Notes: generated by a model from the letters alone, not told the origin. A stretch of 64,000 nt of DNA from Bacteroidia bacterium (GCA_022841465.1 JALHRL010000009.1:62001-126000); one strand, 5' to 3'. Counted from the first letter of the stretch, positions 8,441 to 17,275 are shown. Program-made: numbers and translations.

Positions 8441-9397
8441 CTAATACTTCACAATTTTCTTAACAGAACTTTTACCGTTAAGTCTTAGTTTAATAAAGTA
8501 AATTCCTTCTTCTAAATCACTAAGGTTAATTTCATTTTGTAATTCACTAATTACATCTGCATTTATTAATTTACCATTAATAGAGAAAATTTCGTAGCTC
8601 AATTTTAAATTATCAGTATTTTTTATGGTGAATTTATTTTCAAATGGATTAGGGTAAATACTTAAATTATTTAAATAGGCAACTTCATTAAGTCCCACTT
8701 GTTGCGATGTTGTAACATTATCAACCGCAAAAAATGCAGGTGTATTCATTCCAAATGCACCATTATCGCTAGAGTATAAATAAAAGCGAATGCTATCAAC
8801 TACTCCAAGACTTGAAGTGTTTACCCATTGCCAATTATCAACTATATAATCTAATGCATTGTTTGAGAAACGAAAATCGGCCAGGTAAAACTCAACACTG
8901 TCGTTTTTCATTACACCTGCGTGGTATGCTCTTATGGTAACTTTAAAAAAGTCGGGATCGTTACCACTTGTACCTCCAAATTTTTTGGCAAAGGCATCTC
9001 CTAGTAACATTGATTTGTAAGCATAGGTAGTATTAGTGATATAAAAACCGTCTATTGCATTGGTAGGCGAAATGGTTTTTATTAAACTGCGTTGTTGACC
9101 AACAGCAAACATATTAGAACTGTTATATCCGTTTAAAGCTTTTACGCCGTATAAATTACTAAAACCTGCAGTTGCAGAATCTTTAATGTTGGTGTAGGCA
9201 AAACCTCCGCTCCAAAAACTAAAGGAGGTGTCGTATTTGTGCTCAAAATAAGTGCCTGCGGTTTGAAAGCCAATGCTATTGGTGTTAGAGTAGGCGGAGT
9301 TAGCAGTTAGCATAAAGCTTTCAAAATCGGCAACATTTGTTTGGGCCGATGCAATTATTGAAAATGCTATACTTAAAAGGGTAATTGTTTTTTTCAT
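8441..9397 (-). CDS. DUF4465 surface protein with T9SS sorting domain (putative cobalamin-binding partner)
   Basis: This is a 318-residue protein with signal peptide MKKTITLLSIAFSIIASAQ, then a DUF4465-type domain (about 20-235) showing the family pattern SFWSGGFAYTNIKDS, SNMFAVG, GLYITNTTYAYKSM-like and DSVEFYLADFR. A T9SS sorting domain follows (SIYPNPFENKFTIKN to EEGIYFIKLRLNGKSS). The ATG overlaps the stop of the BtuB-like receptor (ATGA), so translation is coupled, and the pair sits behind a cobalamin riboswitch. From memory, DUF4465 includes the BtuH surface B12-binding proteins of gut Bacteroides; that, plus the context, suggests a B12-capture protein. The gut versions are lipoproteins, whereas this one uses T9SS. 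The function is inferred. Confidence 0.78.
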   Translation of the reverse strand: MKKTITLLSIAFSIIASAQTNVADFESFMLTANSAYSNTNSIGFQTAGTYFEHKYDTSFSFWSGGFAYTNIKDSATAGFSNLYGVKALNGYNSSNMFAVGQQRSLIKTISPTNAIDGFYITNTTYAYKSMLLGDAFAKKFGGTSGNDPDFFKVTIRAYHAGVMKNDSVEFYLADFRFSNNALDYIVDNWQWVNTSSLGVVDSIRFYLYSSDNGAFGMNTPAFFAVDNVTTSQQVGLNEVAYLNNLSIYPNPFENKFTIKNTDNLKLSYEIFSINGKLINADVISELQNEINLSDLEEGIYFIKLRLNGKSSVKKIVKY

Positions 9398-11355
9398 GAT
9401 TTGTTTGGGTTTATAAAGTTAATAGAAATTCCGAATTCAACATTTTGTAATGGCATAGGGCGGTTATTAATTACTTGATAATTTGCATTTAGTAAATTAT
9501 TTAAATTGGCAAATATACCTAAGCGAATATTTTTTAACTGATGATGATACATGCCGCGTAAGGTAACATAATGGTAAGGCTCTAACCACTCGCTGTTATC
9601 GCTTGTGGTAAAACGGTAGCCTACATATTGATGAAAAATAGAGATTACAAAATTTTGATAACGTACGTTGAGGTTGGTGTTGTAATTGTAACGAGGGGTA
9701 TAAATTAATTGTTTATCAATTGAATTATCGTTTTCTAACTGTGTTTTTCGGGGTGTAGAAATAACGTAGCCGGAGACAAATTTTAGTTGCGCTAAAAATT
9801 TATTTTGTTTAAATGTTAATTGGAAACTTGTTTCAGATCCTCGGCTCCAAACACGTTGTATGTTTTTTGGGGTAGCTATTCCTCCCGGTTCGGGTACCCA
9901 TAATATCCAATTAGTAATTACTTTATCAAAAGCGCTTGCAGAAACGAGTAAATTAATTTCATGATATTGTTTTTCAAATTCAATAGTGCCGTCGGTAGAG
10001 TAACCTTCTTCCGGTTTTAGGTTTATATTTCCTCCGGGGTTCCAGTATAAATCATTTAATGTAGGTAAACGATAAAGTTTGGCGCCATTTATTTTTAAGG
10101 TTAAATTTTTTACAGGCGCATATTCTATTCCTGAATTATATGTGTAAGGCATTTGTCCGGTGCTTGTTTTTTCTATTCTAAATGCAGCTTTGTAAATTAA
10201 TTTATTTTTTAAGTAAGTTCCTTTGTTGCCAATAATAGCGGCCAATCGTCCTAAGTCTTTTGTGTCGGAATAATTGTTGGTTACTGCCTGATTGTAGGTG
10301 TAATTGCATCCAAAATTCATCACCTGATTTTTTCTCCAGTTATAAAAAAAATCATTTTCAAGAATGTAATTACTCATTTTACTTCGGGAATCAATTTTTG
10401 TAATGCTGTCTTTATAATTTAATTCATCTAATAAAGCTGCGGCCTTTACGGTTGATGTAAATTTGTTTTTATAATAACTCCAGTTTAAACTAACTCTATT
10501 ATTGGCATCTGTTTGAGTGGCTTTGTAATTGCCAATACTCGGAAAATTTCTATTGTTTTTTGCAAACCAGGTTGACAGTGTTAGCGAATGGTTTTGGTTA
10601 ATTAGGTATTTTATCTCGGGAATTATCTGAAAATTTTCGTAAGCCGATTGTTTTTGTGTTTTATAGGTTTCTGAATAAATATCATAATAATTAAAATGAT
10701 TGTTGTTTCGAATGGCAAATGAATTTAGCTTAATGCTTAATTTATTTTTACTGTATGAAAAATGCGGAGAAACAGAATTTAAGCCGGTGTTACCATACAT
10801 ATATTGTATTCCGGTTTTTATACCTTCGTTCATTACATGTTTATTATTTAAGTGAATACTTCCGCCCACAGAACCGGAACCCCAGGTACTGCCTGAGCCA
10901 CCGTGTTCAATTAGCAAATCGTTAAATAAATTATTGGTAACACTGCTTAAATCAAACTGGCCCAACATGCTGTTTTGAATGTTTAATCCATTCCAAAGAA
11001 TGGCTGTTTGTTGCGCATTACCTCCCCTGAAAGAAGTGGTGCTAATGGAACCGGGACCATAATTTTTAATAAAAACCGGCGAGTTAAGGCTAATTAAATC
11101 AGCAAGCGTTTGATTAGAAAATAATTCGCGTGTTAATGAATCAATTGCTTGAACTTTTTTGCCAATACCTTCTGTATTTAATTTAACAACATTAATATTT
11201 ACTTCATATAATTGTAGAGTATCTTTGAATTGAGCATAGCCAACATTTGTACTTGCAAAAAGGCAAATAATTAAACGCAATAGAGCATTTACTTTTTTAT
11301 AAATATTTTTGTTCAATTTTTTTTGTTTTTTGATAACCTCAGGTCCCGAAAGCAT
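9394..11355 (-). CDS. BtuB-like TonB-dependent receptor (cobalamin uptake)
   Basis: This is an outer-membrane receptor of about 653 residues. A plug domain (about 60-190) has TLADLISLNSPVFIKNYG, TTSFRGGNAQQTAILWNG and GSGSVGGSIHLNN; a 22-strand barrel region follows to the C-terminus. It lacks the N-terminal carboxypeptidase-regulatory domain seen in SusC-type receptors, as BtuB does. A TTG lies at 11358, but the ATG at 11355 is the better start. The signal peptide (KKVNALLRLIICLFASTNVGYAQ) begins only about 20 residues in, so a still later start is possible. It is governed by the cobalamin riboswitch immediately upstream, which supports vitamin B12/corrinoid as the ligand. Confidence 0.88.
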   Translation of the reverse strand: MLSGPEVIKKQKKLNKNIYKKVNALLRLIICLFASTNVGYAQFKDTLQLYEVNINVVKLNTEGIGKKVQAIDSLTRELFSNQTLADLISLNSPVFIKNYGPGSISTTSFRGGNAQQTAILWNGLNIQNSMLGQFDLSSVTNNLFNDLLIEHGGSGSTWGSGSVGGSIHLNNKHVMNEGIKTGIQYMYGNTGLNSVSPHFSYSKNKLSIKLNSFAIRNNNHFNYYDIYSETYKTQKQSAYENFQIIPEIKYLINQNHSLTLSTWFAKNNRNFPSIGNYKATQTDANNRVSLNWSYYKNKFTSTVKAAALLDELNYKDSITKIDSRSKMSNYILENDFFYNWRKNQVMNFGCNYTYNQAVTNNYSDTKDLGRLAAIIGNKGTYLKNKLIYKAAFRIEKTSTGQMPYTYNSGIEYAPVKNLTLKINGAKLYRLPTLNDLYWNPGGNINLKPEEGYSTDGTIEFEKQYHEINLLVSASAFDKVITNWILWVPEPGGIATPKNIQRVWSRGSETSFQLTFKQNKFLAQLKFVSGYVISTPRKTQLENDNSIDKQLIYTPRYNYNTNLNVRYQNFVISIFHQYVGYRFTTSDNSEWLEPYHYVTLRGMYHHQLKNIRLGIFANLNNLLNANYQVINNRPMPLQNVEFGISINFINPNKS

Positions 11356-11370
11356 CAAAATTATTGTTAT

Positions 11371-11510
11371 GGCAGGTCTTCTGACTTATCTCTTCCTGTT
11401 CGCCTTCCCGTAAAAATACAGTGGCATTGGATTGAACAGGTTTTTAAAGAGATTTACAGCAGCGGGTACTGTCAGCGATTTTCACACTGTTCCCTATTAA
11501 TCTTCCTTTA
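11371..11510 (-). ncRNA. Cobalamin riboswitch
   Basis: On the minus strand the core reads cagtgtgaaaatcgctgac, agtacccgctgctgtaaa, then ccactgta and gggaagg, and ends with the B12 box agtcagaagacctgcc. These are the conserved parts of the cobalamin riboswitch in the right order and spacing. It ends about 15 nt before the receptor ATG, which fits control of translation initiation when adenosyl- or other cobalamin binds. The 5' boundary is approximate. Confidence 0.94.
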
Positions 11511-11538
11511 TAATTAAAGAAAAGAACCAATAACACAT

Positions 11539-11546
11539 CAAATATA
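11539..11546 (-). promoter_or_regulatory. -7 element for the cobalamin riboswitch operon
   Basis: TATATTTG on the minus strand is an exact match to TAnnTTTG. It sits between the phhA stop codon and the riboswitch, placing the start of transcription about 25 nt before the aptamer. I do not see a clear -33 TTTG at the usual distance. Confidence 0.5.
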
Positions 11547-11551
11547 AGTAA

Positions 11552-12316
11552 TTATTTTAATTCATCGGAAACAAGTTTTGTGTTACAGTTAATTACTTGC
11601 TCTATCATTGGCAAGCTTTTATACAATTGATTAAATGATTCAATTACAAAGTATTTATCTTGTATTTTATCATTATCAAAAGGAGTATGCATAATTGTTT
11701 TAGCATCAAAAGGCAAATGCAGCGGTTGTTCGCTAACCGAATATTTGCTTTCGCCATGCGAGGAAAGGATGCCGGCACCGTAAATATTTAACTTGTTTTC
11801 GTTTTTAATTAAACCAAATTCAATAGTAAACCAATAAATTCGTCCAAGCATTTGAACTATTTCAGAATTATTTTTATGTTTTACTCCAAGCTTTCCAAAG
11901 GCTTCAAAAAATGCACTGAACTTTGGTTCTATTAATAATGGTACGTGTCCAAATACATCATGAAACATATCCGGTTCCGGTAAATAATCTAGCTCATTCA
12001 ATTTTCTTAGCCACGTTGTTGCCGGAAATTTTTTTTGAGAAAGCAACTGAAAAAAATCAGATTCATTTATAATTCCTTCAACAACTTCCAGTTGCCATCC
12101 TGTGGTTTTACTTAAAACTTCGTTCGTAATTCTAAAATCCGGAATTTTACATGCTGTAAATCCAATTTTTTCCAGGGCCAATAAATACTCTTGTGCAGCA
12201 AGATTTTCAAGTAATGCTAATTGGCGGTTAAATAGTATTTCCCATACGGTAAAGTCTTCTTTTGTGTAATTTTCATAAACCTGCTTAAGGTTTTGTTTTA
12301 ATTGATACGTTTTCAT
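11552..12316 (-). CDS. phhA: Phenylalanine 4-monooxygenase (phenylalanine hydroxylase)
   Basis: This is a pterin- and Fe(II)-dependent enzyme that hydroxylates phenylalanine to tyrosine. From the ATG at 12316 (MKTYQLKQNLKQVYENYTKEDFTVW) the protein is 254 residues, the usual size of the monomeric bacterial enzyme. A longer open frame exists upstream but runs through the attenuator, so the internal ATG is preferred. The iron-binding motif PDMFHDVFGHVPLL (two His) and the third ligand Glu in YWFTIEFGLI are present, as is the pterin-site segment DYLPEPDMFHD. It is preceded by a Tyr-rich leader peptide and terminator (12404-12522), which implies that its product tyrosine controls it. Confidence 0.95.
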   Translation of the reverse strand: MKTYQLKQNLKQVYENYTKEDFTVWEILFNRQLALLENLAAQEYLLALEKIGFTACKIPDFRITNEVLSKTTGWQLEVVEGIINESDFFQLLSQKKFPATTWLRKLNELDYLPEPDMFHDVFGHVPLLIEPKFSAFFEAFGKLGVKHKNNSEIVQMLGRIYWFTIEFGLIKNENKLNIYGAGILSSHGESKYSVSEQPLHLPFDAKTIMHTPFDNDKIQDKYFVIESFNQLYKSLPMIEQVINCNTKLVSDELK

Positions 12317-12403
12317 TTGTTTTTTTGTTTTAATTATATAGTTTATGTTATTTTCATTTTTGTTGACGCTCACTGCAACAGGGCTTTTAAAGTGTAATAA
12401 AAT

Positions 12404-12426
12404 AAAAAACCCGGCTGCGAACCGGG
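12404..12426 (-). terminator. Attenuator terminator upstream of phhA
   Basis: On the minus strand cccggtt-cgc-agccggg forms a 7-bp stem (one G-U pair), followed by TTTTTTATTTT. It lies 31 bp after the leader-peptide stop and about 90 bp before the phhA ATG, so it would stop transcription before phhA. Its 5' arm can instead pair with the leader-peptide segment (12466-12476): GAACCGG/CCGGTTC is 7 bp perfect, and TATG/CATA adds 4 bp across a 3-nt bulge. This gives a mutually exclusive antiterminator. Confidence 0.82.
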
Positions 12427-12456
12427 CGTATGATATTTTATAAAATAAGAATATTA

Positions 12457-12522
12457 TCAATAATGCATACCGGTTCCTTGCGATTTAGGATACCAATAAT
12501 AATATGCGTTCTTAATTAACAT
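12457..12522 (-). CDS. Tyr-rich leader peptide of the phhA attenuator
   Basis: This is a 21-codon open frame beginning MLIKNAYYYWYP and ending GMHY-stop. Four of its five Tyr codons (all TAT) fall at codons 7, 8, 9 and 11, with a Trp at 10; there is no Phe codon. It lies upstream of a terminator/antiterminator pair and phhA. A ribosome stalled at codons 7-11 would leave codons 16-19 (the antiterminator arm) free, so phhA would be read. A ribosome reaching the stop would cover that arm and allow termination. This is the classical logic of ribosome-mediated attenuation, here tuned to tyrosyl-tRNA. The peptide itself probably has no other job. Confidence 0.8.
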   Translation of the reverse strand: MLIKNAYYYWYPKSQGTGMHY

Positions 12523-12621
12523 TGCGCTAAATTAAACAATTTTTGGCAATTAAAAATTAACTGTTTAAAACATTGGTGCCATTTTTGAAATAAACCTTTA
12601 TATAACAAGTAATTTTAAAGA

Positions 12622-15552
12622 ATGCATTTACGTAAAGTTTCTATATTTTTTGTTTTATTTATTGTTGTTTTTTCTTCTTTTCAAATTAAGAACGAGCCCG
12701 ATTTTATTAAAATTCAAAGCAAGTGGGTTGATTCTGTTTTTAAAACCTTAACGCCTCGCCAGAGAATAGCGCAATTGTTTATGGTTGCAGCATATAGTAA
12801 CCGCGATGTAAAACACGTAAAAGAAATTCGTGAATTAATAGAGAATTATAATATTGGCGGTTTAATTTGGATGCAGGGCGGACCGGTAAGGCAAGCTAAA
12901 TTGGCTAATTATTATCAATTTCATGCTAAAACACCTTTAATGTATAGTATTGACGGTGAGTGGGGTTTATCTATGCGATTAGACAGTACTCCCCAATATC
13001 CAAAACAAATGACTTTAGGTGCCATTCAAAACGATAGTCTTTTGTTTTACATGGGCAGACAAATTGCAAAAGAATGTAAGCGGTTAAAAATTCACGTAAA
13101 CTTTGCGCCGGTGGCAGACATAAATAATAATGCAGCTAATCCTGTAATTGGCATGCGTAGTTTTGGCGAAAACAAATATAAAGTTGCAGAGAAAGCAGCC
13201 ATGTATATGCTGGGAATGCAATACGAACATGTGATGGCAAACGGAAAGCATTTTCCGGGTCATGGAGACACGGATGTGGATTCACATAAGGGATTGCCTA
13301 TTATTCATCACAGTAAAGAACGATTGGATACTTTGGAGTTGTTTCCATTCCGTTATTTGTTTGATAAGGGTTTAGCAAGTATAATGGTTGCACATTTAAA
13401 TATCCCTGTTTTAGATACAACAAAAAACTTGGCCTCTACGCTTTCTCCAAAAGTGGTAAACGAATTATTAAAGACAGAAATGGGATTTAGCGGGTTGATA
13501 TTTACCGACGCCTTAAATATGAAAGGAGTATCTAAGTTTTTTGAACCCGGAAAAGTAGATGTAAAAGCCTTGTTGGCAGGAAACGATGTTTTATTGTTTA
13601 GCGAAAATGTTGGTAAAGCAATTGATGCCATTGAACTTGCAGTTAGGAATAACGAAATAACACAAGAAGAAATTGATAGTAGATGCAAAAAAATATTACA
13701 AGCGAAATTTTGGTGCGGTTTAAACGAAAAACAGGAAATACCTTCACGTAATATTTATAGAGATTTAAACACAAAAGAAAGCCTTGAACTGAATAAACAA
13801 CTGGCCAATGCAGCAATAACTGTTTTAAAAAACGAAAATAATATTTTACCATTAAAAAGCACTGATACTTTAAAAGTTGCTGAAGTTTCTTTTGGAATTG
13901 AAAAGGCAAATGGGTTAAATGCTGTTTTAAAAAACGCCATGTATGTTGAACATTTTGGTTTAACGCACGATGCAAATTCTGAAAGCATAAATGAAATGCT
14001 AAAGGGTATTGCCGATAAAAATTTGGTGGTAATACAAATAAACAAATCAACAATGAAGGCGGCGGGTAATTATGGAATTAGTAATACAACACTGCGTTTA
14101 ATAGATTCGATTGCTGAAGTAAAACCCACAATTTTGGTATTGTTCACAAATCCTTATTTAATAAATGGTTTAAATTCTGTAAAAAAGTTTAAATCAATAA
14201 TTATTGCTTACGAAAATTTACCATCGTTAGTAACTGCAAGTGGTGAAGCAATATTAGGGTATTATTCAGCTAATGGGAGATTACCAGTAACTACAAAACA
14301 TTTCCCTTATAATTCCGGAATTACTACAAACCCCATACTTACAGAGGCAATTATAAATAGTGCAGAATTTAATAGAAGAAAGTTTGGAAAGGTGGATAGT
14401 ATAGCCTTGTTAGGGATAAATGAAAAAGCGTATCCGGGTTGTCAAATTGTTGCCATGCAAAACGGAAAAGTTATTTACAACAAATGTTTTGGAAAACACA
14501 CCTATGCTAATGATGCAAGAAAAGTAGACGAAGCGACAATTTACGATTTAGCAAGTTTAACCAAAATAACTGCCAGCGCCTTAGCAGCAATGAAACTAAC
14601 AGAAGAAAAAAAGTTTGATTATAAAAAAACACTGGGCGATTATTTACCTTACCTAAAAGGTACAGATAAAGAAAATATGGTTTTAGAAGAGGTATTAACT
14701 CATCAAGCAGGTTTGTTTTCCTGGATTCCTTTTTTTCTAAAAACCATGGATAAAAAAGGAAATTATAAGCCCGGTTATTATTCAAATAAAATGAGCGATG
14801 ATTACCCTACACGTGTTGCCAATAAGCTTTATGTTGTAAAAACTTTTAACGACACTATTTATAAACGAATAGTTGCAAGTAAAATTGAAACTCCCGGAAA
14901 ATATCTATACAGTGATTTAGGATATTATTTTTTGAAACAAATTATAGAAGATACTACCAAAACAAAATTAGAAGATTATGTTGCAGGATTTTATACTAAA
15001 ATGGGACTTGCTTTAACCTATAATCCATTACGGAAATTTCCTCTTCAAAACATTGCACCAACAGAAAACGATACCAAGTTCAGAAAACAAATTATTCATG
15101 GGCATGTGCACGACCAAGGTGCTGCATTAATGGGTGGAGTAGGTGGGCACGCCGGATTATTTGGTAACGCTTTAGATGTGGCTAAATTAATGACGATGTA
15201 CGTTAATTATGGCGTATTAGACGGAAGAAGGTTTTTAGACAGTGCAGTTGTGGCAGATTATATTGCGTGTAGGTTTTGCCCCAAAAACCGCCGTGCTTTA
15301 TGTTTTGAAAAACCGGAAGTTGATTCCTCTAAAGATAGTCCTGTTGTATCGGATTGCAGTTCTGAAAGTTTTGGTCACACAGGATTTACCGGAACATTTG
15401 CTTGGGCCGATCCAAAGAATAAATTAGTGGTAGTGTTTTTAAGTAATCGTGTTTTTCCGGATGCGGAAGAAAATCGTTTAGCAAAGCTTGGTATTCGCGG
15501 AAAAATTCATAAAGCCTTTTACGAAGCCATTAAAAACGAAACGCAGAATTAA
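12622..15552 (+). CDS. GH3 beta-N-acetylglucosaminidase / serine beta-lactamase-type hydrolase fusion
   Basis: This is a 976-residue exported protein (hydrophobic N-terminus, residues 1-22). Residues about 30-370 form a glycoside hydrolase family 3 domain of NagZ type: KHFPGHGDTDVDSH (about 208-221, with the catalytic His-Asp dyad) and the nucleophile Asp in GLIFTDALNMKGV (about 296). A GH3 C-terminal-like region reaches about 560. Residues about 590-970 form a beta-lactamase/transpeptidase-like domain with SLTK (SxxK, about 645) and YSDLGYY in the Y-x-N position, and HTGFTGT near the end. The family cleaves GlcNAc-containing muropeptides; the second domain may act on the peptide part. Such fusions occur in other Bacteroidota. 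Peptidoglycan turnover in the periplasm is inferred. Confidence 0.9.
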   Translation: MHLRKVSIFFVLFIVVFSSFQIKNEPDFIKIQSKWVDSVFKTLTPRQRIAQLFMVAAYSNRDVKHVKEIRELIENYNIGGLIWMQGGPVRQAKLANYYQFHAKTPLMYSIDGEWGLSMRLDSTPQYPKQMTLGAIQNDSLLFYMGRQIAKECKRLKIHVNFAPVADINNNAANPVIGMRSFGENKYKVAEKAAMYMLGMQYEHVMANGKHFPGHGDTDVDSHKGLPIIHHSKERLDTLELFPFRYLFDKGLASIMVAHLNIPVLDTTKNLASTLSPKVVNELLKTEMGFSGLIFTDALNMKGVSKFFEPGKVDVKALLAGNDVLLFSENVGKAIDAIELAVRNNEITQEEIDSRCKKILQAKFWCGLNEKQEIPSRNIYRDLNTKESLELNKQLANAAITVLKNENNILPLKSTDTLKVAEVSFGIEKANGLNAVLKNAMYVEHFGLTHDANSESINEMLKGIADKNLVVIQINKSTMKAAGNYGISNTTLRLIDSIAEVKPTILVLFTNPYLINGLNSVKKFKSIIIAYENLPSLVTASGEAILGYYSANGRLPVTTKHFPYNSGITTNPILTEAIINSAEFNRRKFGKVDSIALLGINEKAYPGCQIVAMQNGKVIYNKCFGKHTYANDARKVDEATIYDLASLTKITASALAAMKLTEEKKFDYKKTLGDYLPYLKGTDKENMVLEEVLTHQAGLFSWIPFFLKTMDKKGNYKPGYYSNKMSDDYPTRVANKLYVVKTFNDTIYKRIVASKIETPGKYLYSDLGYYFLKQIIEDTTKTKLEDYVAGFYTKMGLALTYNPLRKFPLQNIAPTENDTKFRKQIIHGHVHDQGAALMGGVGGHAGLFGNALDVAKLMTMYVNYGVLDGRRFLDSAVVADYIACRFCPKNRRALCFEKPEVDSSKDSPVVSDCSSESFGHTGFTGTFAWADPKNKLVVVFLSNRVFPDAEENRLAKLGIRGKIHKAFYEAIKNETQN

Positions 15553-15585
15553 GGCGGTTTGGGTTTATTTCCTACTTTTGTTGCG

Positions 15586-16698
15586 TTGAAAAGGTTTTCA
15601 ATTATATTTCTTTTTGGTATTTCAAAACTAATTGCACAGTTAGATAATGCTGCTTTGTACTTAGGTCATGGCGATACTATACCTGAAAAAACGGCTTATT
15701 TTAAAATTTTAAATTTTAATTATTTTAAAAACAACGAGTATTTCGGGCCAATTGCAGACGGTTATACTTTGTTTGGAACACAATTAAATCCCCAATTAGG
15801 AGTTCAAATTTCTAAAAATGTTTCCTTAGAAGCAGGAATTTTTTTACAAAAAGACTTTGGAAATAATCAATTTGAATTGGTATTGCCAACTTTCTCGTTC
15901 CGATACGAGAAGGAGAAATTTAAAATGATTTTTGGAAATATTGATGGAAGCTTAAACCATCAGTTAATTGAACCGGTTTATAATTTTGAAAGAGTGATTA
16001 CCAATCGATTAGAAAATGGCGCACAGTTTTTATATAATCATAAATATTTTGATTTTGATACTTGGGTTGATTGGCAAAGTATGATTTATAAATACAGTAA
16101 TAAAAAAGAACAATTATGGGGAGGGTTTAGCGGAAATATTTTAAAATTAGGAAGCGATTCATTACAAGTACGAATTCCGGTGCAGTTTACTGCAAAGCAT
16201 GTGGGCGGCCAAATAGACACAGCACAAGGTCCTTCGTATACCAATGTTACTTTTAATACGGGTTTAGCTTTTAGTATAAAGTTTCATTCAAAATTTTTGT
16301 CGGAAATATATGCAGATCTGAGATATGTTGCAAAACGAACAAACTCATTTGATACAACATTAGTTCCAAATATTGGCACAGGATTTATGGCAAATGCGGG
16401 TGTAAAATTATTTAAAACAGATTTTATGCTTAGCTATTGGAGCGGAAATCATTTTAATACTGATTTTGGCGGTTATTTATACGCAAGCGAATCAAGCTCA
16501 GTAAGGTTTGCGGGCACTTATCAAAATAAAAGAAATTTATTGATACTTAGAATTACCAAAACATTTCCATTGGCAAAAAATGTTTCACTTAGTTTAAGAG
16601 CCGAACCAAATTATGATTTAGGTTTTGGGAGATTTGATTATTCTTACGGTTTGTACATAAATATTAATGAACGTATTGCATTAAAGAAAAAGAAATAA
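15586..16698 (+). CDS. Outer-membrane beta-barrel-like hypothetical protein
   Basis: This is a protein of about 370 residues. The frame is open from 15559 (TTG), but the TTG at 15586 gives a clean signal peptide, KRFSIIFLFGISKLIAQ, so I prefer it. An exact -7-like TACTTTTG lies at 15573-15580, just upstream, which would leave almost no leader. The mature part alternates hydrophobic and polar residues in short strands with many aromatics (FELVLPTFSFRYEKEKFKMIFGNIDGSL, YGLYININERIALKKK), as in outer-membrane barrels. No specific family is recognised. It follows the GH3 fusion by about 33 bp and may be co-transcribed. Confidence 0.7.
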   Translation: MKRFSIIFLFGISKLIAQLDNAALYLGHGDTIPEKTAYFKILNFNYFKNNEYFGPIADGYTLFGTQLNPQLGVQISKNVSLEAGIFLQKDFGNNQFELVLPTFSFRYEKEKFKMIFGNIDGSLNHQLIEPVYNFERVITNRLENGAQFLYNHKYFDFDTWVDWQSMIYKYSNKKEQLWGGFSGNILKLGSDSLQVRIPVQFTAKHVGGQIDTAQGPSYTNVTFNTGLAFSIKFHSKFLSEIYADLRYVAKRTNSFDTTLVPNIGTGFMANAGVKLFKTDFMLSYWSGNHFNTDFGGYLYASESSSVRFAGTYQNKRNLLILRITKTFPLAKNVSLSLRAEPNYDLGFGRFDYSYGLYININERIALKKKK

Positions 16699-17196
16699 TT
16701 ATTTTCTTATTGCGTACACAAATTCATCTAGTAACTCACCATTTTTACAAACAGTTTTTTCAAATTTAGCTTCCAATTTAAATCCTGTTTTTTCTGCAAG
16801 TTTTAAAGAGGCTTTATTGTTGCTGAAGATTCGTAAGAAAATTCTGGAAATTTTAAAATTCCTAAAAACGTAGTCAATCATTAGTTTTAAAGCTTGGTTT
16901 GCATATCCTTTTTCCCAATATTCTTCTCCAAGCCAATAACCAAGCTCCGCATTAAAGGAAAAAACATCTTCCATTGGATGAACGCCAATTGCACCAATAA
17001 ATTTTCCGTTTAAGTCAATTACCATTAATTGCGCAGGATTATGCGTTAATGCAAGATTAATAAATTCAATACCTTTTTCTTTGGTGTATGGGTGCGGAAA
17101 TCGATTCATCATAAACATCGCAATATTAGAATTGTCGCCTAATTTCACTAATTCGTCTAAATCATTTAATGTATATTTCCTTAGCGTTATTGTCAT
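16699..17196 (-). CDS. GNAT family N-acetyltransferase (RimJ/RimL type)
   Basis: This is a 165-residue single-domain acetyl-CoA-dependent acetyltransferase. The RimJ/RimL-like pattern is clear: TITLRKYTLNDLDELVKLGDN at the N-terminus, IGAIGVHPMEDVFSFNAELGYWLGEEYWEKGYANQAL (motif A with the acetyl-CoA loop), and FLRIFSNNKASLKLAEKTGFKLEAKFEKTV (motif B). The substrate is unknown; family members acetylate protein N-termini or small molecules. It is convergent with the barrel gene, with directly abutting stop codons, and divergent from the PP2C sensor gene. Confidence 0.88.
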   Translation of the reverse strand: MTITLRKYTLNDLDELVKLGDNSNIAMFMMNRFPHPYTKEKGIEFINLALTHNPAQLMVIDLNGKFIGAIGVHPMEDVFSFNAELGYWLGEEYWEKGYANQALKLMIDYVFRNFKISRIFLRIFSNNKASLKLAEKTGFKLEAKFEKTVCKNGELLDEFVYAIRK

Positions 17197-17275
17197 TGAT
17201 TAAAATTAGATAATTATGTTTTAATTACTGAATTTAATTATTAAATTAACAACAAAATTAAAACCTTTGTAATTA

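Noticed and set aside
12317-12460. N-terminal extension of phenylalanine hydroxylase by 48 codons
   Set aside because: The extension would be translated through the attenuator terminator and has no match to the family; the ATG at 12316 fits the usual length.
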